From Pedobacter sp. PLR (GTDB lineage: Bacteria > Bacteroidota > Bacteroidia > Sphingobacteriales > Sphingobacteriaceae): 64,000 bases of DNA. Below, piece after piece: positions 18,090 through 27,842 of this stretch (position 1 is its first letter; every line of letters starts with the position of its first letter). The notes beneath the pieces were generated by a model that had not been told where the DNA came from, did not search any database, and saw nothing but the letters and a program-made list of their open reading frames with translations. A program made the translations under genes and the position numbers. Where the stretch lies: NCBI RefSeq assembly GCF_026239675.1, contig NZ_JAPIVQ010000009.1:186001-250000 (forward strand), read 5' to 3'.

Positions 18090-20414
18090 TTATAAGGATG
18101 CTTTCAGCTTTTGCCCTTTTCTCAGCTTAACTTCATAAACATCAGCTGTTTTTGTGACGCCTTTAACATTCCATTCAGGCACTATACCTTCAAAATTATC
18201 TTTGATCCGCAAGGTCCCCGTCCTACCGGCGGTAATACTGAAACTTGTGGTCTTATTGTTTTTACGTGTTGCGGAAACCAGGTGCCCGCCTTCTGCTCTA
18301 AGGTCTGTAAAGGAAGCATCAGCCCATTTTTTCGGCATGGCCGGGAAAACACGAATTAAGCCAGTGTTTAGTTCTCCCGGCTTAGCACTCCAGCTTTGCA
18401 TCAACATTTCATGCACTGCCTGTGAAGCGAGGAAGTTTCCTTCTAAGGTAAAAGGACGGTAAGTAAAGCCGGAGTAACCGCTTTTGGTCTGATCACCGTT
18501 CACATGAAATCCGTTTCTTAAAACGAAGGCTTTCACAAAAATGTCCAGGTTTTTAACCGCAGCTTCTCCATCACCTACTCTTGCCCTTAGGCAGCTCATC
18601 CAGGAGAAGGTATAACCTACCCACTGTCTGGTTCCTAATTTATCCCAGTTATTTAAACTGGCGGCTATCATTTGGGTATCGGCTTTGCCGGATTCATTGT
18701 TGATCAGGTTAAAAGGATAGATACCCATAATGTTAGATAAATGTCGGTGGCTACTAGTCAGTTCATTTTTGGCATCCAGCAGTAACGTTCCATCGGCTTT
18801 GGTATGAAAATCACCCAGGGCTATTGCGGCATCGGACCATTTCTTTGCTTCCGTAGTTTTACCCATTTGTGCTGCCATTTCCTTTAAAGACAGGAACAGC
18901 ATTTTTAAGCTCATCAAATCATAATTACTATTGGGTTCTAACCATGCCTTTGGACTATTATCGAAAATCTCCGGTGAAGAAGAAAGCGGCAGTTTCAGCA
19001 GGCCATTGCTGTCCTTTTTCAAGAGGCCCAACATACATTCCCCAACTTCGGAACTCCATGGATAGGCTTTTTCTTCCAGGAAAGCATCATCAGCGGTGTA
19101 TAACCAGTGCAGGTAAAACAGGTGGGCACTCCAGGCGCTCATTGTTGGCGACATACTATATTGTCCCCAGCCACCTAAAGGTTGTCCGGAATAAGACATC
19201 ACGCCCGGACAAGCCAGTCCTTTTGTACCATAAAAATCTCTGGCAAAATCTCTGAAGAAATCACGACGGTCCCACAGGAAATTCAGGTAAGAAGCCCCTT
19301 CCTCATATCTGCCGGATTGTTGATACGCCATATAAGTCATCTGCGTATTTAAATCGTTATGGTAATCACCTTTCCATGGTGGCAGTGTGCCGTTGTCAGC
19401 AGTCCACACCCCTTGCAATGGCATTGGTGGCGCATTTAAGCGGGAAGCAGCACCATAAAAGTATTGTACCAGGTTGTATTGTTTTTGAACTGCGGTATCA
19501 GGGATGCTGACACTTGACTTCTCCCAGAAGGCAGTCCACCATTTTACATGTGGTTTGAGCATCCTCCGGTATCCTTTATTCAGGGCATCGGAAACACGTT
19601 CACGTGCCAATGCTAAAGGATCTTTGCCATCTACGGTTGAGGTAATCGTTAATGCGATGAGGCTTTCCTTAGCCGTTTTCTTAGTTTCGATATAGACGCA
19701 ATATTTAAGTCCGTCGGCAGCTTCCTGGATATACCATTCGGCATTGGCCGATTTCCCTTTGATCGCTTCCGGGTAACCGAGTTTACTGACAGATCCCCCG
19801 CTACTTGGTCCGCCGTCCCCTTTTATGGTTTTACGGTACACGTCCATCGGACTGAACAACTGTACTGCATCCGGCGATATTCCTTTTATAGATAACAAGG
19901 CAACCGGAGCACTCGCACTGTAGAAAGCATTCATAGTTGCTCCTGAATTGAATCTTGTGATTCCTTCTGCGGTGGCTTCCATCAATTCAAATTCCTTTAC
20001 TACTTCTCCGTCCGGGAATTTAAGTTCAATCCGGCCGGCCGGTAGTTTGGTCGGACTTACGCCATTATAGGCTTCATCCCACCAGTTGTTAACCTTATCA
20101 TATTCTTTTTTAGCAATCAGGTCTGCTCCTTTTTGATAGGTGTATTTTTTCCACCATTCCTTTTCTCCGTGGGTACGCTCATCCCATAAATCGCCTCTAT
20201 CTAAAGATAGTCTGATGGTGTTTTTTTCGCCCCATAGCAAACCGCCCATGAGGCCGTTTCCTAACGGCAGTGCTTCGTCCCAGGTGTTGACAGGTGCTTT
20301 AAGTACTAAATTATAAGCTTGTTCGGGCAGTTTAGCTTGCTGAGCATTGACGGTTAAGCCAACACAGATATTTAAAACAAGGAAGCTGGTTTTAAAAATA
20401 TTGGTTTTATACAT
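18090..20414 (-). CDS. GH95-type alpha-L-fucosidase-like glycosidase, exported
   Basis: 774 residues with a signal peptide (about 1-25, ending V-N-A-Q-Q). The N-terminal beta-domain starts with the GH95 signature (W-D-E-A-L-P-L-G-N-G-L-M-G-G). The (alpha/alpha)6 barrel carries G-D-Y-H-N-D-L-N-T-Q-M, S-S-S-P-E (the glutamate matches the general acid position of Bifidobacterium AfcA) and H-R-H-L-S-N-I-M-G-I-Y-P. GH95 enzymes remove alpha-1,2-L-fucose or L-galactose by inversion. The N-x-N asparagine pair of AfcA is only partly matched (N-D-L-N), so specificity may differ. It probably works with the nearby GH20 enzyme on the same glycans. Confidence 0.85.
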   Translation of the reverse strand: MYKTNIFKTSFLVLNICVGLTVNAQQAKLPEQAYNLVLKAPVNTWDEALPLGNGLMGGLLWGEKNTIRLSLDRGDLWDERTHGEKEWWKKYTYQKGADLIAKKEYDKVNNWWDEAYNGVSPTKLPAGRIELKFPDGEVVKEFELMEATAEGITRFNSGATMNAFYSASAPVALLSIKGISPDAVQLFSPMDVYRKTIKGDGGPSSGGSVSKLGYPEAIKGKSANAEWYIQEAADGLKYCVYIETKKTAKESLIALTITSTVDGKDPLALARERVSDALNKGYRRMLKPHVKWWTAFWEKSSVSIPDTAVQKQYNLVQYFYGAASRLNAPPMPLQGVWTADNGTLPPWKGDYHNDLNTQMTYMAYQQSGRYEEGASYLNFLWDRRDFFRDFARDFYGTKGLACPGVMSYSGQPLGGWGQYSMSPTMSAWSAHLFYLHWLYTADDAFLEEKAYPWSSEVGECMLGLLKKDSNGLLKLPLSSSPEIFDNSPKAWLEPNSNYDLMSLKMLFLSLKEMAAQMGKTTEAKKWSDAAIALGDFHTKADGTLLLDAKNELTSSHRHLSNIMGIYPFNLINNESGKADTQMIAASLNNWDKLGTRQWVGYTFSWMSCLRARVGDGEAAVKNLDIFVKAFVLRNGFHVNGDQTKSGYSGFTYRPFTLEGNFLASQAVHEMLMQSWSAKPGELNTGLIRVFPAMPKKWADASFTDLRAEGGHLVSATRKNNKTTSFSITAGRTGTLRIKDNFEGIVPEWNVKGVTKTADVYEVKLRKGQKLKASL

Positions 20415-20571
20415 AGTGGTATGATCTCAGGTTGTTGGTTTTAATATCTTCTTTGTGGTTAACAAGCAAAGTTAGCGGCATAAACTAATCAATAAATGGA
20501 TTAAGTTATTATTTTAATGGATTATCGGATGGATAATACCTGGAATTTGGGCTAATCTGTATATTAGCGAC

Positions 20572-21648
20572 ATGAGTTTTACTGCACAGTTTCCCGTACT
20601 AGCGAATTGCACCTATCTGAATACAGCAAGTTCAGGCATAATGTCGAGCTCCATTATGGAATGGAGAAAGTCGCATGATGAAGAGTTTTACCTACAAGGA
20701 AGTAACTTCCGCTTACAACAGCGGGAGTTTTTACAGGATGTCAGGGAACACGTTGCCAGATTCTTTCATAGCAAAGCAGAAAACACCTTTCTGGTACAGA
20801 ATTTATCCATTGGTTTTAACATCTTTTTAGATGGATTATCAGCTGACCATAAATTTCTACTGGTGACCAGCGATTATCCTTCCATAAATTACCCGGTAGA
20901 AAGCAGAGGATTTAGCTGTGATTATGCCCTGGCAAACGAACACCTTGAACAAAATATACTGGCCAAAATAGAGACTTTTAAACCATCAGTGCTGGCATTG
21001 AGTTTGGTTCAATATGCCAGTGGTATCAAGATAGACCTTAGTTTTATCAAAAAACTAAAAGAAAACTATCCGGAGCTGCTGATCGTTGGTGATGGCACTC
21101 AGTTTTGTGGGACTAACGCTTTTAACTTCGGGACATCAGGATTTGATGTACTCATCAGCAGCGGCTACAAATGGATGCTTGCCGGCTATGGGAACGGATT
21201 TGTGCTCTTAAAAGATCAGGTAAATCAGCATTTATATCAGAAACGAATCAATTACCCCTTGCCTACAGAACCTTTTTTAAAGGACCGGAGTTTATTATCG
21301 CTCTGCTTTGAGCCAGGGCATCTGGATACCTTAAATTTTGGTACGCTAAAGCAGTCCATTTTATTGTTTGAATCCTTAGGCACAGATTTTATTTCCAATA
21401 GACTGCAATCTATAGGCGAAATGGCCAGGAAAGCATTAACAGCACGTGGCTTACTCTCCAGCGCAGTTGTAGCACGCGGGGAACATGCTACGATTTTCAA
21501 TATACCGACCAGTACTGAGCTCAATAAGAGACTCCAGGAGGCCAATATCATTGTTACTCCCCGTGGCGATGGATTGAGGCTGTCCTTCCATTTTTACAAT
21601 ACAGTAGCGGATTTAGAAAAACTATTGAGCGTACTTGATCAGAAATAA
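20572..21648 (+). CDS. PLP-dependent class V aminotransferase / cysteine-desulfurase-like enzyme
   Basis: 358 residues of fold type I. The PLP lysine lies in I-S-S-G-Y-K-W-M-L-A-G-Y-G; the cofactor-binding aspartate is likely in V-G-D-G-T-Q-F-C-G-T. The N-terminus Y-L-N-T-A-S-S-G-I-M-S-S-S resembles the NifS/isopenicillin-N-epimerase-like subgroup, which includes desulfurases, selenocysteine lyases and kynureninase relatives. No catalytic-loop cysteine typical of NifS is obvious, so an aminotransferase or lyase role is more likely. Single gene, divergent from the GH95 enzyme. Confidence 0.85.
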   Translation: MSFTAQFPVLANCTYLNTASSGIMSSSIMEWRKSHDEEFYLQGSNFRLQQREFLQDVREHVARFFHSKAENTFLVQNLSIGFNIFLDGLSADHKFLLVTSDYPSINYPVESRGFSCDYALANEHLEQNILAKIETFKPSVLALSLVQYASGIKIDLSFIKKLKENYPELLIVGDGTQFCGTNAFNFGTSGFDVLISSGYKWMLAGYGNGFVLLKDQVNQHLYQKRINYPLPTEPFLKDRSLLSLCFEPGHLDTLNFGTLKQSILLFESLGTDFISNRLQSIGEMARKALTARGLLSSAVVARGEHATIFNIPTSTELNKRLQEANIIVTPRGDGLRLSFHFYNTVADLEKLLSVLDQK

Positions 21649-21698
21649 TAATTCTCCAGGCAGCGCTTCGGCTGACCACGTTGAGCCTGATCGCTATA

Positions 21699-21735
21699 AA
21701 AAAACCGGATTCCTGCATAAGGAATCCGGTTTTTT
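21699..21735. terminator. Bidirectional hairpin terminator
   Basis: An A-tract, an 11-bp stem (ACCGGATTCCT / AGGAATCCGGT), a 5-base loop and a T-tract sit between the PLP enzyme (ends 21648) and the convergent small membrane gene (ends 21785), so it can stop transcription on both strands. Confidence 0.9.
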
Positions 21736-21784
21736 CGTAAGTAAAAACGCTGTGTTGCAATACAAACAGGCTCGCTTTAAAACA

Positions 21785-22057
21785 CTAGGGCTTTAAGTAC
21801 TTAAGTGCAATCAATCCGATGGCAACTACTCCCCAGGCCAGTCCCCAGTATTGCAGACGGATGAAATACAGATCGTGCAGACTTTTCTTGTTTAGCCAGA
21901 TTCCCAGCAGAAACGTAACCGGCGCAGCCGCCAAAAGACTATACAGGAATAGGTCATAGCTTATATTTCCTTTTACTCCAAAAAGAGAAATTGCAATCAG
22001 CATCGCGATCACCGGGATCAACAGGGCAAGAAAGCCCCATCCTCTATATATTAGCAT
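21785..22057 (-). CDS. Small membrane protein of unknown function
   Basis: 90 residues with three hydrophobic segments (about 7-27, 35-52, 66-86) joined by short loops, and a K-K-S-L-H-D-L-Y-F-I-R amphipathic linker. No family is recognised. It follows the STM3941-like gene by 24 bp on the same strand and is probably co-transcribed with it, suggesting a joint membrane function. Confidence 0.7.
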   Translation of the reverse strand: MLIYRGWGFLALLIPVIAMLIAISLFGVKGNISYDLFLYSLLAAAPVTFLLGIWLNKKSLHDLYFIRLQYWGLAWGVVAIGLIALKYLKP

Positions 22058-22081
22058 TTGAATGATTTAAAATTAATATTC

Positions 22082-22603
22082 TTATTTATTTTTCGGACCG
22101 TAAGCGTTGATCTTAGCCAATAATTCTTCGGCGTTGCAATCAATATGAGAAGCGGTTAGGTAAACCATATAATGTCCGTTTTCATCCAGTCCACCGCTAA
22201 CAGCCATTTTTGATAGTTTCTTACTGATGATTCCCTTGTAGTGGTCAACATTGTTAAGGTGAAGCGTAACTAATACATCTGCGCCCATTTCAGTAAGGCT
22301 CATTTCCTGGATATCTTTCCAGCTGATCAGTCCGGCTGCTTTACTTACCGGTGTTACCCTTGAGGTAATGCCCTCAGGTTTAAGTGCGATCATCGGCGAC
22401 GTATCTTTTGCTGCAATTAAAGATTTAATAAGACAGAAGACAAGAACGATAAGACCAATTCCTGATATCACTGCCGCTTTAGGTAAATACCTCTCTGCGA
22501 TGATCCCGGTACTGTATAATAGAACAGCCGCTAACATCACGATCAGTCCTACATAGATTAGAACAAGTTGGTTTGATTTCTTTTGATTTCTATAAAATTC
22601 CAT
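22082..22603 (-). CDS. STM3941-like membrane protein with PH-type domain
   Basis: 173 residues. Two transmembrane helices at about 12-32 and 42-64 are followed by a soluble domain (about 70-165) containing A-L-K-P-E-G-I, I-S-W-K-D-I-Q-E-M and H-Y-K-G-I-I-S-K-K. This matches the STM3941/bacterial PH-like group of small inner-membrane proteins, whose function is unknown. The soluble part should face the cytoplasm. It heads a two-gene unit with the 90-residue membrane protein. Confidence 0.65.
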   Translation of the reverse strand: MEFYRNQKKSNQLVLIYVGLIVMLAAVLLYSTGIIAERYLPKAAVISGIGLIVLVFCLIKSLIAAKDTSPMIALKPEGITSRVTPVSKAAGLISWKDIQEMSLTEMGADVLVTLHLNNVDHYKGIISKKLSKMAVSGGLDENGHYMVYLTASHIDCNAEELLAKINAYGPKNK

Positions 22604-22918
22604 ATTAAGTTTTAATTAATCTTCCACATTTTATAACAAGAAGATTAAGGGTTTGAATTGGTAACAGGCTTAATTTGCCCATTTCAGCCCGTTCTTTCAA
22701 AAACCACGCCATTAAAGCCCATTTCCCAGATTTAAGTAGTATCTTTCTGGAAATCTGAAACATTCAGTTTAAGTTTATTTCGCAATTTCATTAAAATTGG
22801 CCTGAATAATGAGCAGGAATTCTATACCGATATTCTATTTTAAATTAAGATATTAGAACAGGATTACCGAAATAAATAAACTCATTACCTAAACAATCAT
22901 AGTCTTTATCTCCCCACT
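22604..22918. other. Intergenic region between divergent genes
   Basis: 315 bp, AT-rich, separating the divergent STM3941-like and TPR genes. No open frame with coding character is seen. A small inverted repeat (CAGATTT / AAATCTG, about 22728-22758) may be a control element. Both promoters must lie here, but I could not place them with confidence. Confidence 0.45.
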
Positions 22919-24154
22919 ATGTTACGAAGAACCCTGATCAGCTGCACATTCCTCTTAATATCCGGCATTTCATTTGGACAATCCAGCAGCTATGAGCAGG
23001 TGATCGATTCATTAAGTAACATCGGACAGCAGGCAAAAATCATCCCCTATCTGGAACAGGAATTAAAGGCAAAACCTAATGAAGAGCTCCTGCTGAGGAT
23101 GCTGGGCTTTTACCATATTGAGGATAAAAACCTGGATGTTGCTGAACAGTATTATACACAAGCATTGGCGGTTAACCCTACATGCAGCAAATGCTATATG
23201 AACATCGGAAGGATTTATGCGATGCGCAATGATTTTAACAAGGCACTGGAAAACTTTAACCTTGGTGTTCTTGCAGCTCCAAAAGATGGGCTTATTGTAC
23301 TTTGGAGGGCCAGACTAAAAGAATATCAGGGGGATAAAACCGCTGCGTTGGCAGATTACAACCTGGCGGTTAGCCTGGAGCCAGATAATGGAGCTGTTTA
23401 CCAGCAAAGGGCATTGTTCCATTCCAGTCAGGGGAATTTCCCATTGGAACTTGCTGATTTAAACAAAACCATTGCCCTGGTACCAAACGATTTAAAACCT
23501 TACTTACATCGGGCAACGCTTCATTTTAAAATGGAAAACCTGGATAGTGCTTGTCTGGATTACGAAATGGCAAAAAAGCTAAGCGCTCAGCAGAAAACTA
23601 AAGATACTTTACTAACGGATCAGCTGGAAACCGCGGTTCAGGACATTTGTAATCCTGAAAAACCAAGCTATTATTATCAGAGAGGCATTGCCTTCTATAA
23701 TCAGAAACAATACCAGAAAGCGATAGCAATGTATGACCTGGGCTTGAAAAAGTTCCCGGGCAATCCCTTAACTTTAAACTTTAAAGGAAACGCTTACCTG
23801 GCTTTACAAAAGCCAGATCAGGCACTCTTGTGTTATCAACTTGCATTACAAAGCAAGGACAGCTTCTTAAAAGCAATCAATGCTAATCCCCGGTTTTCTA
23901 CGGATGGAAAAAATCAGACTACAAAGCCAGGGAATAGTGATGCCGGACAAGTTTCTAAAGCTTTCCTGGCGGAGCTTCATTACCATATCGCTGAATGTCA
24001 ACTGGCGCTGGCTGCATTCCCTAAAGCCCTCTCGGAGATCAATCAGGCAATCGAACTAATTCCGGATACAGCCGGTTTCCCTAAAGAAATGTATTCCAAT
24101 CTGCGCGAACAAATCATGAAGAAAATTAGACTTCAAAAAAATTACGTTAATTAG
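22919..24154 (+). CDS. Exported TPR-repeat protein
   Basis: 411 residues with a signal peptide (about 1-21, I-S-F-G-Q). Most of the protein is tetratricopeptide repeats: tandem 34-residue units such as A-E-Q-Y-Y-T-Q-A-L-A-V-N-P and K-A-L-E-N-F-N-L-G-V, then A-L-A-D-Y-N-L-A-V-S-L-E-P and a second group after residue 250. Such proteins mediate protein-protein interaction in the periplasm; no enzymatic domain is present. It lies 110 bp upstream of the histidine kinase on the same strand and may belong with it, although an intervening promoter cannot be excluded. Confidence 0.85.
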   Translation: MLRRTLISCTFLLISGISFGQSSSYEQVIDSLSNIGQQAKIIPYLEQELKAKPNEELLLRMLGFYHIEDKNLDVAEQYYTQALAVNPTCSKCYMNIGRIYAMRNDFNKALENFNLGVLAAPKDGLIVLWRARLKEYQGDKTAALADYNLAVSLEPDNGAVYQQRALFHSSQGNFPLELADLNKTIALVPNDLKPYLHRATLHFKMENLDSACLDYEMAKKLSAQQKTKDTLLTDQLETAVQDICNPEKPSYYYQRGIAFYNQKQYQKAIAMYDLGLKKFPGNPLTLNFKGNAYLALQKPDQALLCYQLALQSKDSFLKAINANPRFSTDGKNQTTKPGNSDAGQVSKAFLAELHYHIAECQLALAAFPKALSEINQAIELIPDTAGFPKEMYSNLREQIMKKIRLQKNYVN

Positions 24155-24264
24155 AGTCAAATCAATAATTTTAATTAATATTACACACTTAGAAGTCTAG
24201 CGAAAGATTTCAATTAATTATTTATAAATTTAATCTTAATGCCATTCTAATTTTAAAACAAAAT

Positions 24265-26241
24265 ATGAGATTAGGCTCCTACCCGGGGATTGAAAAATTG
24301 CGCTTCACTCATCTACAGCACTTGTTTGATGAGGAAAACAAAATGAACTTTAGTGTCATAATATCATTGGCTGAACTCCTATGTGAGGTCCCGATAGCTT
24401 TCATCGCAATTGAAGACGAAAACGGCAATTTAATAAAGACCAGCACTACCATTGCTGACCTTAAAGACTCCCGGACACTTCCCTTTCCTGACAACTTGCC
24501 TTTAGTCATACCTGATGTTACTCTTGATGACCGTTTTTCTAATCATCAGTTGTTAAAATCAGGCATCCGTTTTTATGCCGGTATCCCGATCCTGAATCCC
24601 GAAAACTATGCTGTGGCTTATCTGTGTATCATGGATAAAAGTCCGCGGGAGCTTAACAGCAAACAGCTCAATGGGCTGATATTACTGGCTCAGCAAGCTT
24701 TTGAAATTATCAGGGTTGAACTGGACAACCTGGAGCTTAAAGAGCTGGCCAATAACATAGTTACTCCTGCCCAGGAAATCGACACTATTTTTCACAATGC
24801 CATAGATGCAGTGATTGTGGTGGACGATAACGGGATCATCTCCCAATGGAATCCAAAGGCTGAAAACATCTTTGGCTGGCAAAAGGCAGAGGTTACCGGG
24901 CATTATTTCCATGAAGTAGCCCTTCCACCGGAGTATCAGGGACACTACCTTCAGCTATTGGAGAACTTTAAGTATAATTCCGCAGAAAACCACCCGAATA
25001 CCACCGTGGAAATTTCTGCCATTCGAAAAGACCAGACCACTTTTGATATCGCACTGAGCATTTCTCCGGCAACAATCCAGGGAAAGCATTTTTTCATCTG
25101 TTTTGTGAGTGACATCACCAATCGGAATCAAATTTCTCAGGAGCTGGATAAACAACAAAAGTTTTATGAAAACATATTAAACAAACTGCCTACAGATATT
25201 GCCGTTTTTGATGCCAATCATAAATACCTGTTTGTAAATCCAGGGGCAATCAGTGTTAAAGAATACCGTGACTTTATTATTGGTAAAGACGATTATGAGT
25301 ATGCGGCCTACCGCAACAGGGATACGGTTACCGCAGATTTACGAAGGGCACAATTTCTGGAAGCAAAAGAGAGCGGCACGCAAATCCGTTGGGAAGATAG
25401 TCTGAAGGGACCTGAGGGCAATACCATTACCCATTTACGCCGCATGTATCCTGTACACGATGAAAATGGGGAACTTTCTATGGTAATCGGCTTCGGTATT
25501 GACATTACAGACCGGAAAGTGATGGAAGAAAAACAGGCGGCACTGGTCCAACAATTGTCTTCACAAAACACACAGCTCATTGATTTTTGTAATATCGTAT
25601 CTCATAACCTAAGGGCTCCATTGGTGAATATGTCGATGCTCGTAGAGTTTATTGAAGACACCAACAATCCTGAAGAACAGAAAACCCTGATTTCTAAACT
25701 GAAACCAGTTATTGAAAACCTCCACACTACGTTTAATGAGCTGGTAGAATCCATACAAATTAAACAAGACCTGGAAATCAAATCGGAAAACATTCTCTTA
25801 ACAGACTGTATCCGCAGAACTTTTGAAGGGCTACAATCTGAGATTAATAAATCCGAAGCGATTATAGAAACCGATTTTGAGGATGCTCCATCGGTTTATT
25901 TTCCGGCTAAATACTTGTACAGCATTTTCCATAACCTGTTCAGTAACTGCCTGAAATACCAGAGTCCAAAAAGGAAACTTGTCATTAAGCTGGTCAGTAA
26001 AAAGATGGATGGAAAAATATTGTTGTCTTTTACGGACAACGGACTTGGTATTGACATGGACAAACATAAAGACAACTGTTTCAAGATTGGAAAGGTATTT
26101 CACCACCACCCAAATTCAAAAGGATTTGGCCTGTACATGACCAAAACCCAGGTAGAAGCCATGAAAGGCAAAATATGGGTAGAAAGTAAGATTGATGTTG
26201 GCTCTACCTTTTTTATTGAATTTACAAATCAAAAAGCATGA
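24265..26241 (+). CDS. GAF/PAS-containing sensor histidine kinase
   Basis: 658 residues, no membrane helix, so a soluble sensor. Order: GAF-like domain (about 15-150, with V-P-I-A-F-I-A-I-E-D and F-Y-A-G-I-P-I-L), PAS 1 (about 172-290, I-I-S-Q-W-N-P-K-A-E-N-I-F-G-W), PAS 2 with PAC-like end (about 300-425), then the HisKA-like helix containing His447 in I-V-S-H-N-L-R-A-P-L, and a HATPase domain with N-box N-L-F-S-N-C-L-K-Y, D-N-G-L-G-I and G-F-G-L-Y-M. It should autophosphorylate in response to a cytoplasmic signal and pass the phosphate to the adjacent response regulator, whose ATG overlaps its stop by 4 bp. Confidence 0.93.
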   Translation: MRLGSYPGIEKLRFTHLQHLFDEENKMNFSVIISLAELLCEVPIAFIAIEDENGNLIKTSTTIADLKDSRTLPFPDNLPLVIPDVTLDDRFSNHQLLKSGIRFYAGIPILNPENYAVAYLCIMDKSPRELNSKQLNGLILLAQQAFEIIRVELDNLELKELANNIVTPAQEIDTIFHNAIDAVIVVDDNGIISQWNPKAENIFGWQKAEVTGHYFHEVALPPEYQGHYLQLLENFKYNSAENHPNTTVEISAIRKDQTTFDIALSISPATIQGKHFFICFVSDITNRNQISQELDKQQKFYENILNKLPTDIAVFDANHKYLFVNPGAISVKEYRDFIIGKDDYEYAAYRNRDTVTADLRRAQFLEAKESGTQIRWEDSLKGPEGNTITHLRRMYPVHDENGELSMVIGFGIDITDRKVMEEKQAALVQQLSSQNTQLIDFCNIVSHNLRAPLVNMSMLVEFIEDTNNPEEQKTLISKLKPVIENLHTTFNELVESIQIKQDLEIKSENILLTDCIRRTFEGLQSEINKSEAIIETDFEDAPSVYFPAKYLYSIFHNLFSNCLKYQSPKRKLVIKLVSKKMDGKILLSFTDNGLGIDMDKHKDNCFKIGKVFHHHPNSKGFGLYMTKTQVEAMKGKIWVESKIDVGSTFFIEFTNQKA

Positions 26242-26639
26242 ATTCGTTAAAAAAAATAGCGCTCATAGATGACGATAGCACTTTTGTTTTCCTGACAAAA
26301 AGAATGATTAAGCAGGCAAATATATCGACACACATCGATGAATTTAATGATGGTCTGCAAGCACTTAATTTCCTGATAGCCAACCAAAACAACGAAGAAG
26401 TATTACCTGACGTGATATTCCTGGACCTCAGCATGCCTGTTATGGATGGCTGGGAGTTTTTAGAAGAATATACGGTTGTTGAACCAGGGATAAGAAAACG
26501 GATCATTTTGTATATCGTTTCTTCTTCCATTTCTCCTCATGACATTGAAAGATCCAGAAATTTCAGTGTGGTATCTGATTTTATCATTAAGCCATTGAAC
26601 AAAGAAAGATTTATCCAGATTATGGGAGATCTATCTTAA
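26238..26639 (+). CDS. Stand-alone response regulator receiver protein
   Basis: 133 residues of a CheY-like receiver domain and nothing else. The acidic pocket is D11-D12-D13, the phospho-acceptor Asp63 lies in I-F-L-D-L-S-M-P-V-M-D-G-W, and the conserved Lys is in F-I-I-K-P-L. It belongs to the Rcp1-like single-domain group often paired with PAS kinases. Start overlaps the kinase stop (ATGA), so translation is coupled. With no output domain it must act by protein contact or as a phosphorelay step. Confidence 0.93.
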   Translation: MNSLKKIALIDDDSTFVFLTKRMIKQANISTHIDEFNDGLQALNFLIANQNNEEVLPDVIFLDLSMPVMDGWEFLEEYTVVEPGIRKRIILYIVSSSISPHDIERSRNFSVVSDFIIKPLNKERFIQIMGDLS

Positions 26640-26672
26640 TTCCTTCCTACGCATTCAATTAATCACCATAAC

Positions 26673-27842
26673 ATGTTCTCCTCTCCAACAGTTAACCTTG
26701 ATGTTCTAAAAAAAAGGGCTTACAATTTAAGGTGGGCAACCGTTCCAGACGGTGTCATTCCTTTAACAGCAGCCGATCCGGATTTCCCCTGTGCCCCGGA
26801 AATCTCAGAAGCAATTATCCGTTTTACAAAAGACCGCTACCTGTGCTATGGTCCGCCGGAAGGCTTGCCACAGTTCAAAAAAAGCATGGCTGGTTTCTTT
26901 CAGGAAAAACGAAATATTCCGGCAGACCCTGCCCTTCTTTTTCCGGTAGACAGTGCCGCGTTTGGCATCTGGTTAACCTGTAAAGCGTTTTTAACACCAC
27001 AGGATGAAGCGATTATCTTTGATCCGGTAGACTTTCTTTTCAGGTACTCCATAGAAGCTGTAGGTGCTACTGCCATTCCTTTTTCTATCCCTCCGGGTGA
27101 TGCAGCTGTGGATTTTGACAGACTGGAAAAGCTGATCAGCAAGAACACTAAAATGATCTGCATCTGCAATCCTTTAAATCCAACAGGAAAAGTTTTCAGT
27201 AAAGAAGAGCTACTTCGTTTTGGAGAAATCGCCTGTAGACATGACCTGATCATCTTATCGGATGAGATCTGGAGCGATATCATTTATGCGCCTCATGTTT
27301 TCACCAGTATCGCCTCCCTGAATGAAGAGATTCGCGACAGAACCATCACGATTACGGGATTCAGCAAATCTTATGGACTGGCAGGTTTAAGAATCGGCAC
27401 AGTGATGGCTTCTAATTCAGCGCACTACAGCCGGTTATTTGAAGCCTCGCTACACGGTTCTACTATCAATGGCGCCAATGTATTGTCGCAACTTGCAGCA
27501 ACAGCGGCATTAGACGAATCCGCCTATTATCTTGACGCGTTCAAAACACACCTGCACCAGATGCGGGAATTAGTTGTCAAAGAACTCAACAGCGTAGATG
27601 GCTTCCACTGCATTGCACCGGAAGGCTGTTACGTGGCTTTTGTTGACATCACCGGAACTCATAAATCCAGTTCAGACGTTCGGGATTTACTCTTTAATGA
27701 GGCAAAAGTTGCCGTGGTACCAGGTTTAAAACAATGGTTTGGGGAAGGTGCTGAAGGCTATATCCGCCTCAGCTTTGCGACCTCAGAAGGAATACTCACA
27801 GATGCGCTCTCCCGTATCAGGAACACCATAAAATCACTATGA
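26673..27842 (+). CDS. MalY/PatB-like pyridoxal-phosphate aminotransferase or C-S lyase
   Basis: 389 residues of fold-type-I class I/II. Visible are A-D-P-D-F-P-C-A-P near the start, Y-G-P-P-E-G-L-P, the Asn of N-P-L-N-P-T-G-K, the Asp/Tyr of L-S-D-E-I-W-S-D-I-I-Y, the PLP lysine in T-G-F-S-K-S-Y-G-L-A-G-L-R, and the Arg of I-R-L-S-F-A that binds the substrate carboxylate. The D-E-I-W-S-D element and size favour the MalY/PatB group, which cleaves cystathionine and related C-S bonds, but an ordinary aminotransferase is possible. It follows the response regulator by 33 bp and overlaps the next gene by 4 bp. Confidence 0.88.
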   Translation: MFSSPTVNLDVLKKRAYNLRWATVPDGVIPLTAADPDFPCAPEISEAIIRFTKDRYLCYGPPEGLPQFKKSMAGFFQEKRNIPADPALLFPVDSAAFGIWLTCKAFLTPQDEAIIFDPVDFLFRYSIEAVGATAIPFSIPPGDAAVDFDRLEKLISKNTKMICICNPLNPTGKVFSKEELLRFGEIACRHDLIILSDEIWSDIIYAPHVFTSIASLNEEIRDRTITITGFSKSYGLAGLRIGTVMASNSAHYSRLFEASLHGSTINGANVLSQLAATAALDESAYYLDAFKTHLHQMRELVVKELNSVDGFHCIAPEGCYVAFVDITGTHKSSSDVRDLLFNEAKVAVVPGLKQWFGEGAEGYIRLSFATSEGILTDALSRIRNTIKSL